A DNA stretch of 64,000 bases from Bisporella sp. PMI_857. Lineage: Eukaryota > Ascomycota > Leotiomycetes > Helotiales > Helotiaceae. Location: contig JAJSPD010000038.1 in the NCBI GenBank assembly GCA_021307315.1, forward strand, positions 310,001 to 374,000, read 5' to 3'. Shown one piece after another: positions 12,443-23,226 of the stretch. The notes below the pieces were generated by a model, which was given only the letters and a program-made list of their open reading frames with translations, did no database searches and was not told the origin of the DNA. Position 1 is the first letter of the stretch. Every line of letters starts with the position of its first letter. The translations under genes were made by a program, and so were the position numbers.

Positions 12443-13277
12443 GATTGCATTGTATCAAGCAATTGAAGCTATGAAGAAATTGTATGACTAGTGATAGAAG
12501 ACGATGATGGAGGGGTTGGCGGGACCAAAAATCAGTGCACCGCCTAATTCTGCCATACCGCATAACTCGCTCAAGACCACAACTTCATTCAAAAGATGAC
12601 ATCGGGATCAGACTTAAGGACACAAAAAAAAAAAAAAGAAAAAGAATATTGTCTCTCACATTGTATATATCAAGTAAACTAAAACTCTCCCTCACCGCCA
12701 CTAGGTGAAGGGGCGTACGTAATGTCCCATGATCCGGGTGTATAAATACACTCTAATCAGAACCATGATTCAAAAAGAGGAATTTCCGAGTTTTCGATGA
12801 GAGATACATCCTGCTTTTGACCCATGATGATATGATAGCTTGTACCCCTTTTTTATCATTTTTATCCCCACTATTAAGCTCTCTCCCAATAAAAGTACAA
12901 CTGTTCTTATGCACATTTATACAGGTGCATAAGTACCCGTACAAAGTGCATATATTAGTATGCCGTCCAATTCTCCCGTTCCACATCCCATGTCGATTCA
13001 ACCTTCACTTTCATTAACTCCTTTCAATATTTCAAGACTCAAAATAAAATATGGACAACTTCCCAAGTTAAGAGCCGGCCTGTATTAAATTATTTAGACA
13101 CCACCGCACATCCTCAATACATACTGAAAGATCCATCCAACCACACCTTACCAATCATCCCGGTTCATCATTTCCCCGTTCCGCATTACATATCAACTTT
13201 CACATCCACATATTTACACTTTTCCTTCCTCTTGCACTTCCCTCCCCATTCCCTCCAAACACCCAAAAAAAAGGAAA
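12443..13277. promoter_or_regulatory. Divergent promoter region, HEM4 / ERV1
   Basis: This 835-bp spacer lies between two start codons. It holds a poly-A run near 12626-12638 and long pyrimidine-rich stretches towards ERV1, which are common upstream of fungal genes. I saw no recognised operator. Confidence 0.4.
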
Positions 13278-13931
13278 ATGGCCGATGACACCCGAGATTC
13301 CGCCTCCCCCGCCCCCGCAATCCAAGCTCTTCACCCCCCCAAAAAAGACTCCAAGGGCATAATCCTCGGGCCGGACGGAAAACCGTACGTCCTCCAGCTC
13401 CATCCTCTTTCTTCTTTTCCCCTCGCAAACAAAAAGAAGGAAAAAGAAAAAGAAAAAGAGCACACTAACTAACACCCATGTTTACACAGCTGCCGAACAT
13501 GCAACACCCTAACGAGCTTCCTCGGCGCCAAATCCAGCACCCTCAAGGCCGTCCCCTCCAAAGACGACGAAGCCGCGCGGTACCCGGCCGACTGCCCGCC
13601 GGACGTGGAGCAGCTAGGCCGCGCCTCGTGGACGCTCCTGCACAGCATCGCGGCGACGTACCCCGCGACGGCGCCGGCGGCGCTGCAGGCCGAGACGACG
13701 GGGTTCATCCGCTCGTTCGGCAGGCTGTACCCGTGCTGGAGCTGCGCGGAGGACTTCCAGCGGTGGATCGCGGAGCAGGGCGGGGTCCGGGCGGGCGGGA
13801 GGCAGGAGCTCGGGATGTGGCTTTGCGAGGCGCACAACGAGGTCAATCGCAAGCTTGGGAAGCGGGAGTTTGATTGCGCGAGGTGGGAGGAGCGGTGGCG
13901 GACTGGTTGGAGGGATGGGAGGTGTGGGTGA
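13278..13931 (+). CDS. ERV1: FAD-linked sulfhydryl oxidase Erv1/ALR
   Basis: This is a mitochondrial intermembrane-space oxidase that reoxidises Mia40 in disulfide import. Two exons, 13278-13384 and 13490-13931, give 182 aa across a 105-nt intron (GTACGT..ACACAG). The N-terminal shuttle segment carries CRTC immediately after the splice junction. The core shows LGRASWTLLHSIAATYP, the redox centre YPCWSCAEDF (CxxC next to the FAD) and the family signature HNEVNRKLGK followed by DC, then ERWRTGW. Length fits fungal Erv1. The second exon is strongly GC-rich, unlike the first exon and the surroundings, and produces long antisense shadow ORFs. Confidence 0.95.
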
Positions 13932-14456
13932 TTTGCGCGGGGACGTTATATGCCTGTGGTGAAGGGGGGGGGGGATTGTATGATATGGATTTGAAGGTCT
14001 GAGATGTATGACTAAAAGGGGTGTACAGCACGATAGACTTGCATGGCATGGGCATTGGGAGGCGTTCAGACGGTTTGGGAAGCTGTTTTGATATGTATAT
14101 GGCATGTGGAGAGCGTGGACGATAAGGTTTGCAGGTTGGGATATACATCTCATCTCAATTGAAGGTTCTCCTCTCAGCTACCCTCCTACTTACGTCTTCA
14201 CTAGTGTGAAATCTTTCCCAAAACAGAACGATGCTTTTCACTATGGATGTTGAAAGAACAAGCAATTAGAGATATAGGATCTCGGCATGGGGTATTGCTC
14301 ATTTCATTGCTTTGCTACATGGACATTATGTAAGTACTTCATATACGAAAGCTCAACGCCATTCCCATTCCTTTCCGGGTATCCGACGCTAAATCCATGC
14401 ACAACCCACGCACTAGGTAGGAATCATAGCAATTTCATATCTCGTTTTCATATCCC
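13932..14456. other. Convergent spacer ERV1 / PAP2 gene
   Basis: This 525-bp 3'-to-3' spacer holds no gene I can support. It includes a short G run near 13965 just after ERV1. ORFs crossing it on the minus strand are antisense shadows of the GC-rich ERV1 exon. Confidence 0.5.
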
Positions 14457-15671
14457 TCAGACGATGTTATCAGATCCATGGTGACCGTGATGACCATGAT
14501 GGGTAGGAACCGGCTTTCGGGTTGTGCTCCCAACAACACCACCATGTCCGACCGCATTGCCTCGATACGCATCACCGCCAACGGCACCAGCACCATGACT
14601 ACCATACCCATGCCCATATCCCCAGCCGGCCTTGCGCGTGAACACCGCACCCTCGAGCTCCGCATCGCCCATCACCATCGCGGCGCCGCGGTTCAAGGGG
14701 ATATGATTAACACGCCAGTCCCAGATAGCCGCATAGACCATTCGATAGCTCGAGAAGGCCATGAAGGTGCCGATGACGGCTCCGGCAACGCAATCATACC
14801 AATTGTGGAACTCGTCGATGGTGAGCGCACCCGCGATGAGCGTGGCGCCGAGCACAGGCGCGAAGACCGCAATCTGCTTCCACATCGCGGGGTGGTAGTT
14901 CGACCAAAGCTTTAGCTTGGCGTTGAGGTAGATGGCGAGGAAGATGAAGCCCGCAAACGCGGCAGTGGAGTGGCCCGAAGGGAAGGACTCCAGCGAATCA
15001 TTGATCTCGCTCTCGTCGCCTGTGCAAATCTTGCGATCGTACATGATCTGCCGCAGGCCGTTACCCGTCTCCTGCGCCGTGATCTCCGGGATGCTCGGTT
15101 TGCAGACGGTCAGGAAGTGCGGGCGTAGCCCGCCGATCAGCCATTTCAGGAACACCTGGAAGACCGCCGCGGTGATGAGCGAGTATAGCAGGCCAATGGT
15201 GGCATTGTTGACGTCCCAGAAGGAGCGCACGCGGATCTGGCAAATGAGGAAGACGACGAAGGGTACGAAGAAGGCGAGAAGTGCGGCGGCCCAGATGGGC
15301 ACGATTTCTTTGCGTAGCGGGTATGCAAATTGCGGGTATACGATCTCACCGTCTTGGAAGTAGACGGGGAAGGATCGCGAGGGTGCCGGGCGCGCGGTGT
15401 AGACCTTGGGTTTTTTTTAGGATAGAGATAGAGGAGAACAGATAGAAAGACTTACGCCGAGACCGATCATGCCCATTGCGGCCATGGTAGCGATGTCCAG
15501 CCAGGTTACCTTCAGCCATTGACCAAAGGATGGCCTGGTCGACATGCTCATCACCGCAGGTGCCATTCGGGTTCCATCTCCATGATTACGATTGAAAAAG
15601 CCGGTCTTTGGTTCATGGGTTGTGGTGGTGGTAGGACCATCCCTTGGAGCACGCCTCGAAAAGAGTCCCAT
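14457..15671 (-). CDS. PAP2 lipid phosphatase (Dpp1/Lpp1-like)
   Basis: This is an integral-membrane PAP2 phosphatase, likely acting on diacylglycerol pyrophosphate or phosphatidate. Two exons, 15671-15456 and 15404-14457, give 387 aa; the 51-nt intron runs GTAAGT..CAAG. Several hydrophobic spans are visible, for example around WAAALLAFFVPFVVFLIC and FAGFIFLAIYL. Catalytic motif 1 is KWLIGGLRP (Kx6RP) and motif 2 is FPSGHST. Motif 3 reads ALTIDEFHNWYD, so the nucleophile His and the Asp are kept but the usual SR is AL. The tail is rich in Gly and His (HHGHHGHHG) and presumably cytosolic. The exact lipid substrate is not readable from sequence. Confidence 0.9.
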
Positions 15672-16522
15672 ATTTACACCAGAGTACCGAGAAGTTTGAT
15701 GATACTATGCAGTTGAAAAGATGAGGAGAAATTTTTTCGTGCAGCTGGTACCAAGATGGAAGTCAAAGGAGAAGAGGAGAGAACGATAAAGAGATGAAAA
15801 ATGAAAGCAACAGCCAACGTGACGATTGACTCCTCATAAACAAATCATAGAGTCGTGAGATGCAAATGACGTAGCAAGAACGTATGTAGACATGCCCAAA
15901 AATCAAGGAACCTTGGCACCAACCCGGGCGTTAGACGGGATGAGTTGTGTGTGAGATCGAGACGAACCGTGTAATTTCCCCACCGCGGGGGGGGGGAAAA
16001 AAGGTGTGAAAACGGTAATACGGCACTTGCGTTCCACGATGCATTTTTAGGGGGATGGGATTCTGTGATGGGATTGTTAGGCTTGGGATTTGATACTTGG
16101 CTGTCTCTTGGCTTTGTTGGTCTTTGCTAGAAGCCAAGTCCTAGAGAGGCGGTCAAGCTTTTCACAAAGTTGGGGCTGATCTTGCTACACACGCCTCTCC
16201 ATTCCACTAATATGACCCATCTGTGTAGCAGGGATAGGTATCATTCCTGTCTTGCCCTGTGATACTTTCGTTCTTACTCTTCTCTATCCGAGTCTTATGT
16301 GACCTTGGTGAACATTGGGTGTATAAATAGAAATATGTGACGCAGTATATAAAAAGTTATATAGTGGTATATCAACGATATATGCTCTCAAATGTCTTCC
16401 CATGAGTTGCTATGCGTATTGTCATCTATATCCAACTCCCATGCCCATGCTCTATGAAAAATAAAGAAATCTGGTATCGTATTCGTCTAGCCATTAATCA
16501 ATGAATCAATAACTTCATCTAA
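15672..16522. other. Spacer between PAP2 promoter and TPS1 3' end
   Basis: This 851-bp spacer lies between two minus-strand genes, upstream of the PAP2 gene and downstream of TPS1. A G tract occurs near 15984-15996. The part next to 16522 is AT-rich, as expected of the TPS1 3' UTR. No gene or RNA is evident. Confidence 0.45.
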
Positions 16523-18328
16523 TCAATCCTTCCATTCTCCGGGCCCCATCCAGTTTCCTGTGCTCTTGCTTAACGAATCAGCTACCTGGTTCGTTCGATC
16601 CGCAAGAGCAGCGATTATACCCTTTTGCTTCTTCTCTGCGTGCTCGCTGATACGCACCAGCTCGCTCACAAATGATTCTCCCCACCATGCCTAAGAATAG
16701 GTCAGTACTGTAAGTTATACAAGTTTCAAGTTGTAAGTGACGGGGAAAATGAACATACACTTGTGTACTTGAAAACATATTTCTCCAGTTTCTTGAACTT
16801 AATCTCGCGCTGCCTACAGTTTATATGTCAGCATTTTTTCTTGGTTTCTTTTGAGGAGTTGAGGTATTTATCAAACACTCAACATCACTTACTCTGGAGA
16901 CATGGTTACCGCATCATGGATAGCTCCTGCAAGCTCTTCCGTATTCCATGGGTTGACGATTAGAGACCCATCCAAAGATTGAGCAGCACCGGTGAATTCT
17001 GACAGAATCATAACACCATGGCGCTTTCGCTGGGTCGCAATATACTCATATGATACGAGATTCATACCGTCGCGAGTAGATGATACCAAGCAAGCGTCTG
17101 AAACGGCGTACAAAGCTGTGAGCTCGTCGAAAGGCACAGACTGGTGCAGAAAATGTATGGGCATGAATTCGATGGTACCAAATTTGCCATTGATGCGGCC
17201 AACGAGCTCATTGACGACTGCGCGCAAATTCTGGTATTCTTCAACATCTTGACGACTGGGTACTGCCACCTGAACCAAAACAACCTTTCCGATCCATTCA
17301 GGGTGTTCTGTCAGGAATACCTCCAGGGCATGCAGTTTTTGTGGGACGCCCTTGATATAATCCAGTCGATCGACTCCAACAATGAGTTTGACGCCCTCAA
17401 ATTTCCGCTCCAGCACTGCAATACGGTCTTGGACCTTTTTACTTTCTAGCCCTTCGACGAATTTGTCTGGATCGATACCAATAGGAAATGCTGCGACTGT
17501 AACAAACTTGCCTTGAAATTCGACACCGTTAGGAGTTGTTTGTGTCTCCCTAGATATTGTAAGCAATGTTTCTCTTTAGTTCTCATCTTGCGACCTTACA
17601 GTATTCTTGAACAACTGCTCAGAAAATGTCTGGCATAATCATATGTGTGGAATCCGACGAGATCGCAGTGCAAAACTCCAATCAACAGCTCTTCTCGTAC
17701 TGGCAAAATCCTATATATCTCGCTACTAGGAAATGGCGTGTGGAGAAAGAAACCAATCTTAATGTTTTTCTTAGTGCTGCCAATTTCTTCCCTTAGCATC
17801 TGTGGTAGAAGCATGAGGTGATAATCGTGAACCCAGACTAAATCACCATCTTGTACATCCTTTGCCATCGTCTTTGCAAACAAGCGGTTGACATCTCGAT
17901 AAGCGGACCATGAGGACTCGTCGAAGGTAATCTCTCCGGGGTGGTAGTGGAAGAGGGGCCAGAGGATTGAATCTAGAAGAATAGTCAGCACCTGCATGCT
18001 GTTTGGATATAGAGTTCCTACTTGAGAAGCCGTTGTAATGCCTATCTGCCAGCTCATCGTCGACGAATACTGGTACAGCGCCATGCTCATCCTTCAATTG
18101 CTTCACCAATGGACCAGCTTCGGATTCCGGCACCTCTTGGCCAGGCCAACCATACCATACAAATGTAGTCGACTTGGACAAGCCGCTGAGACCTGTAACC
18201 AAACCACCCGAAGACATGGAGAATGAGTACTGGCCATCATCGGAACGCTTGATGGTCAGTGGCAGACGGTTTGAAACGAGGAGCAGTCTGCCCTGTGGCG
18301 AATCAGAGTCTTTTGCAACAGGAGCCAT
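16523..18328 (-). CDS. TPS1: Trehalose-6-phosphate synthase
   Basis: This GT20 glucosyltransferase joins UDP-glucose and glucose-6-phosphate to make trehalose-6-phosphate, the first step to the stress protectant trehalose. Five exons, 18328-18022, 17972-17600, 17549-16893, 16813-16759 and 16690-16523, give 519 aa, the usual size for fungal Tps1. Landmarks in order are LLLVSNRLPLTI, GGLVTGLSGL, VWYGWPG, WPLFHYHPGEI, VWVHDYHLMLLP, FFLHTPFPSSEI, VGVDRLDYIKGVPQK, TRDGMNLVSYEY and LSEFTGAAQSL. The fourth exon is only 55 nt. There is no phosphatase domain, so this is the Tps1 rather than the Tps2 type. The upstream region holds several AGGGG elements, in keeping with stress control. Confidence 0.96.
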
Positions 18329-18384
18329 GTTGAGGTCGAAGTTAAATATCTAAAGATCGTAGATCTTGGGATACAGCTCGAGGG

Positions 18385-18773
18385 AGGGGTATTGTTGGCT
18401 TATTTAAGGAGCTGTGGTTTTAGAGTTTGCGATGTATCCAGCGTGGTGGACTGGGAGGGGAATGGAGTGAGGGGAGCCAAAGCTTGACAAGCGATGCTAT
18501 CGCGATCTTAGCTTCTTAGCCTAGTAGTAATGAGTGAGAAAAGCTTTAATAGCGATTACATCAATTATATGATGTGCGTAAAATGCCGGATGAAGATGTG
18601 GAGAGACGCTCTGACAAAGGGGAGGAAAGAAATAAAAAGGTAAGGGGCGTTGGGCCACGACTTTTCTTTTCGTACAGAGAGTGTGACTGTCAGTCCTGTA
18701 CCTTGCCGAAGAAAGAAACAAACATGGTGGTTTGCGATTGGATATTTTGACTCATGGAGGATTTGGATCCCCT
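18385..18773. promoter_or_regulatory. Cluster of stress-response elements upstream of TPS1
   Basis: AGGGG occurs at 18385-18389, 18456-18460, 18470-18474, 18618-18622 and 18643-18647, and the complementary CCCCT at 18769-18773. AGGGG/CCCCT is the STRE bound by Msn2/4-type zinc-finger factors in yeast and by their relatives in moulds, and TPS1 is a classic target. The motif is only 5 bp and some copies are expected by chance; the density near TPS1 is the reason to list it. Confidence 0.5.
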
Positions 18774-19746
18774 CACAGTCCAATGGTTATTGGGCAGCTG
18801 GCGGCTTGTGGTCCGCTCGGGTTATCCATTATTGATTGACAGCCCTTTGTCCTTGTTTGTTTTTCCTTGGAGCGACGACGTAATGCCAAAATAGCTGGGG
18901 GAGGGGGGAGCCCGCGCCATACGTTTTTAATTTTTTAACTGGGGTTGGGCAGGATCAGCCATCTCACTGGGGGGGAGCAGGGGAACGAGGGGCAGGAGCT
19001 ATTGTTCCTGTGGCTGGGGCTATCTGTATCTATCTATCTATCTATCTATCTATCTCTCACACATCGAGATCATATATAATAAGCAAAGAGGCAACAGTCA
19101 AACGATCGTCCGATGACATCCTTTCATCTTTTTATTTGATCCTGTATCATGGGAATTCAGTTTCGTGCAAAATGGTTCAACGCTACACTCTTGGACAGGA
19201 TTCTCTAGTGCTGCTTATTGCAATCATCTTATTATAGCTCTTGTACTATCATCATCCACCGATTGCCAACTTTCAAGCCTACTAAACCCTACAATAAGCC
19301 GCTCTGGCCGCGATTCCGCGCCTGAGTCTGAACCTGCTGTGATAAGGGTGTAACTGACAGGAGGAAGTTCCAGGGTTGCGAAGAAGGTACAGTAATGTAA
19401 TATCCCAATCCTTCAGAGCCAACGGATCAGCCACGCCCTCAATGCTTCGTACATGGTCGTCGGCGTTGGGCATCAGTAAATATATTTCTACCTCTGCCAC
19501 ATTCCTTACACCTGGTTATCATCGGCTTCGAAAAGCTCTGGACTTCGGAAGCTCCCGGTGCAAGATGACTCATCCACCGATCGCATATCCTCGTTATTTG
19601 ACTCGTTCGTGTCAAATGGAAGGGTGTGATATTCCCATCCCAGACGATTTGCCCTGCTCCAGTCTCATACTGCCTGAAGAATAGCATAGGCTACAATCAG
19701 ATAGTGTAATGTTACAGAATTGATTGCTAGCTTACAGCGCAGCGAC
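18774..19746. other. Spacer between TPS1 and the GNAT gene
   Basis: This is the distal part of the spacer, with a TATC microsatellite at 19027-19054. Two overlapping minus-strand ORFs at 19282-19687 have protein-like composition but no domain I recognise, and a GTGTAAG-type donor near 19553 could link them. I did not accept them as a gene. Confidence 0.4.
19027..19054. repeat. (TATC)7 microsatellite
   Basis: Seven perfect TATC units are followed by degenerate TCTC. This is a potentially polymorphic simple repeat in non-coding sequence. Confidence 0.9.
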
Positions 19747-20522
19747 ATGAGTTCCACCGACGCCGGTGCGAGCAGGTTCCAACTGCGAGTTGCTACTCTA
19801 GAAGATATACCACAGATGCGTCTGTTGATTGATTTTTCTGTATGTGCCGACTGTTATCTTGATTCAATGGACCCATTCACATAGTTTCAACCCCCTATAA
19901 ATTTTTGCTGGAAGAAATTTGAAAGCTTCCTTTTCAAACTTCGCATATCATGAACAACGGAGATAGCTCCGGATAAGAGCTCCCTGCATGCGAATTCTTG
20001 GTCTGATGTCGACTTCTCTAGGTGCGCACATTACACCCTCGTTACTACAGTCCCGCCCAAATCGCCGGAGCCCTGGAATCCATCTATGGTATAGACACCC
20101 AAGTGATTGCTGACGGACACTACTTCGTCGCAGAAGCCGCCTCTCCAGAAAATGATCATAAATTCACCATGATAGCCTGCGGCGGTTGGTCGCACAGGAG
20201 TACACTTTTTGGTGGTGACCAATACGTTCATCGAGATGATAATCTCCTCGATCCAAAATTTGATGCCGCCAAGATTAGGGCATTCTTCGTGCATCCGGAC
20301 TGGACGCGCCAGGGCGTTGGTGGAATTGTGCTGGATGCTTGTGAGGCGGCAGCGAGGAAAGCTGGGTTCAAAAGGACAGAAACGGGATCTACCTTGGCAG
20401 GAGTAGAATTTTATCGGATGAAAGGGTATCGAGAAATAGAGAACGGGAGGATCATGTCTCCTGTCGGTGACCCAGAAGTCGGAGTCATGTTGGAGGCTGT
20501 GAGAATGGAGAAGGAACTGTGA
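19747..20522 (+). CDS. GNAT family N-acetyltransferase
   Basis: This predicted acetyl-CoA dependent acyltransferase is 197 aa from two exons, 19747-19839 and 20022-20522, across a 181-nt intron (GTATGT..CTAG). The first exon gives RVATLEDIPQMRLLIDFS, the beta1-alpha1 start of the GNAT fold; the second continues VRTLHPRYYSPAQIAGALE. The acetyl-CoA loop is visible as AFFVHPDWTRQGVGG, and the C-terminal FYRMKGY is the usual closing strand. The intron is longer than its neighbours here; a small extra exon inside it cannot be excluded, although the direct junction matches the family well. The substrate cannot be predicted. Confidence 0.85.
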
Positions 20523-23226
20523 GGTCTGCAAGGCTCCTATAGCACAGAAGACCGTCTTTATGGCAGTGAGAAGGGCAATTGAAATCACATGAGGGAGCTT
20601 CTCATGGCATTCAGAAGTGTTGTTGATCAGTCTCTCCTGTATTCTTTCCTTCTAGCTGTGCTGCAATTCCTACTGACTGATGCTATTGCTGGTGATGAGA
20701 CCCACTGGAGCATGTAGAAATGAAGAGAAGTACCTCCTTGCAAAAGAAGGATCAGAGCTTGTGCAGAAAATTGACAAGGAGGGTTTCGGGTTCGGGTTAA
20801 CTTATAATCTAACAAAAGTTGCCTGTCTAAAGGCGGAGGAGATATGGCCTTGTTTCTTCTAGGCGCTGACGTATCTATCAAGATGCTCAGCAATGAGACA
20901 GTAGGTGACAGATGAGACTGAATTTTTCTGTGGTAGATATATTCATAATGTATTCACTACAAGCAAGGAAGTCTCCTGAACAAAGACTCCAGGACACAAA
21001 AGGAATTGTCTGACAAGCATCTATATGGGGCCTACTATCTAATTCCAAGTTATTGAACTCGATAAGCCTATTGGATGAACTGATTTCCCAAGCAGCATAT
21101 CGACAAGTTACCATCGAATGGAGGATACCAAGATAGTGAAAGCGGTTATGGAGCTATCAATCATCAGTACAATAGGCAATGAGAACCAGTTTTAGTATTA
21201 CAGTCGCCGAACCTAGGGATTTGTTTGCTGCTTTTATTTTTTTTACTTAGGTCTATCACCGCCATCTTTCGAAGCTCGGCTGCTACGGGAACAAGAGGAT
21301 CTAGCATCATCTTGACTACTCTGCCCATTTCGCAGCTGACTATCATGGTGCCTTTGGAGGCCATCCCAGCTTTGTGATGCTGAAATTCTGTTTGATGGTA
21401 TATATGGCTCCGGATATGGCTTCGGATACGGGTATCCTTCAAGGTAAGTTAGCGGTGTGTAATCAACTGGATCGTGCTTCTCACTCCTCACTAAACTCAT
21501 GCTCATACTCAACGTCACCAAAATTTTATTCAACGATTCAGCGAGGGAGTTTGGACCAGGTTTAGAATCCCAACAATTTTAGATTTTAGTGCCTAGACGC
21601 GGTATCATCCGAAATTTGTATGACAATTAACATAAAACGGATAAAGCGCTTCCTCGCGAATAATTGGAGGAGTACCAGCCTACTTACGGTCGAGGGCTTT
21701 CGCATATGTATCGGGCGTAAATGCAAGCCACCTCAACCGATTGGCCATTCAGTCATGTCCATCCCATCGAGCTAAAAAGAGGTGGCATTGGCTACTGCCG
21801 TCTGTACACGCTGCTGGCCATTGTGTGAATATTTCTAGGCTCGCAATGCTTTGTCAACGCTTCACCCGTAACATATTACAGACTCCTTTGTTCGAATTTA
21901 CGCCTTCTCTTCTGGTCTATCACTATCTTGATCGGCAGAGACTGCGCTTGTGTAGAATATTTTATACCAACCCTTGATCTCATTCATGCTATCCACATAA
22001 ACAATAAGTTCAGACATTATACACTGCACACTCTTGCTCGCAAGGATTGATTTGTGATGATATTATTGTACTCTTAAGAGCAAGATGTTGATCGCTACTA
22101 TCGCAAGGTATGACGAATGCCTCCAAGCAACATCTTCCTGCGACACGATGACATTCTGTTTTGCTGGCTCAGAGTCTCCCAAATATCTTGACACTTAATT
22201 ATCGTTCTCTGGCCTTAAAATTCCACCCAATATCGAAAAAAATAGGCGGAACTGTATAGCAATTGTTTTTGCTCTCTAAATAACCATTATATGTTTCCAT
22301 TTTTGACGCAGGCTTCTTGGATTGTGTTCTTCGAATAATTACAGTTTGGTTCATGTAGACATGGCCACTCCGTGCTCTCCAAACACAATCACTATCTGCC
22401 GCCTGCGAATATCCTGAGTTCATCACACTAGCGAGCTTGTTAGTGACACGCACCGGGCAAAATATGATGCTGAGGCTCAGACGCTCCCTCACCTGTGGCT
22501 GCGCTTCTTCCATAAGACTGCTCTATGGATCATCTTGATTGCCCTCTCCATTCCGGGTTCCTACATCCACATGTATTTCGAGATCCTCCCAACTTTTGTC
22601 TGGATCTTTCGGTTGATGTTCACCCTTATACAGATACACCGCAACTGCTGTTAGAATGATGCAAGAGCCTGCCTGCTGTTTCACTTACTCGTGTCTGCCA
22701 TATTCTTGTGGAATAATCGAGTTATCGAGGACTATGAAATTGTCGTAATCATTAATTGCGACTTTACTGGCGAAAGCAACTGAAATTGCTTAAAGTTGAC
22801 AGTCAAAATGAATTTTGGCAGTCCTAGAACTTCGGCGGCGGACCTTTGCGCGAAGCTCAAGGCCTCAAATTAATAATCCTCTCATAATACACAACAGTCG
22901 GGCGTTCATGCGGCTTTAGTGGACAAGCGCGTGCACGCCTATTCTGATTGGCCATTTCTTCATCCTATTCAAATAATCATGTCACTGGAAAGCCATCGGC
23001 CCAACTGCTGTGCTGGGTGCATTTCCCAATCTCTATGAAATAGAACTCCAAGGAAGCTTGGGGTCTACACTTGGATGCCTACGAAGTAGACGCCCCACAA
23101 CAATATGGTGTGTGGATAGGATTTTTCCGACTTATATATCAGAACCGGCCTGTTCAAAATCATCATTTTGACTTTAGTGAAATCACGTGCTTTCAGAATT
23201 ATCTCTTAACTTTGTTGTCATATCTA
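20523..23226. other. 2.7-kb gene-free stretch
   Basis: I could not support any gene here. A minus-strand ORF at 21243-21533 has a Pro/Tyr-rich then Ser-rich composition (YPYPKPYPEPYIP) and might be the tail of a decayed or unrecognised protein. The other ORFs are short and overlap each other. The stretch is AT-rich and marks the start of the accessory region. Confidence 0.4.
21243..21533 (-). other. Unassigned 96-codon ORF
   Basis: The predicted peptide has a proline-tyrosine repeat-like segment (YPYPKPYPEPYIP) followed by a Ser/Asp/Arg-rich tail. I found no domain and no convincing upstream exon. It may be a fragment of a cytoplasmic tail or a chance ORF. Confidence 0.15.

Noticed and set aside
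13614..14153. Long minus-strand ORF opposite ERV1 (179 codons)
   Set aside because: It is antisense to the GC-rich second exon of ERV1, which carries full family conservation; the peptide is Arg/Pro-rich low complexity.
14478..15363. Plus-strand ORFs of about 145 codons opposite the PAP2 gene
   Set aside because: They are antisense shadows of a well-conserved coding exon, with no domain content.
19282..19687. Possible two-exon minus-strand gene
   Set aside because: The peptides look protein-like and a GTGTAAG donor is present, but I found no acceptor that links the frames and no recognisable domain.
22199..22513. 104-codon minus-strand ORF
   Set aside because: No domain, no neighbouring exons, biased composition; likely chance.
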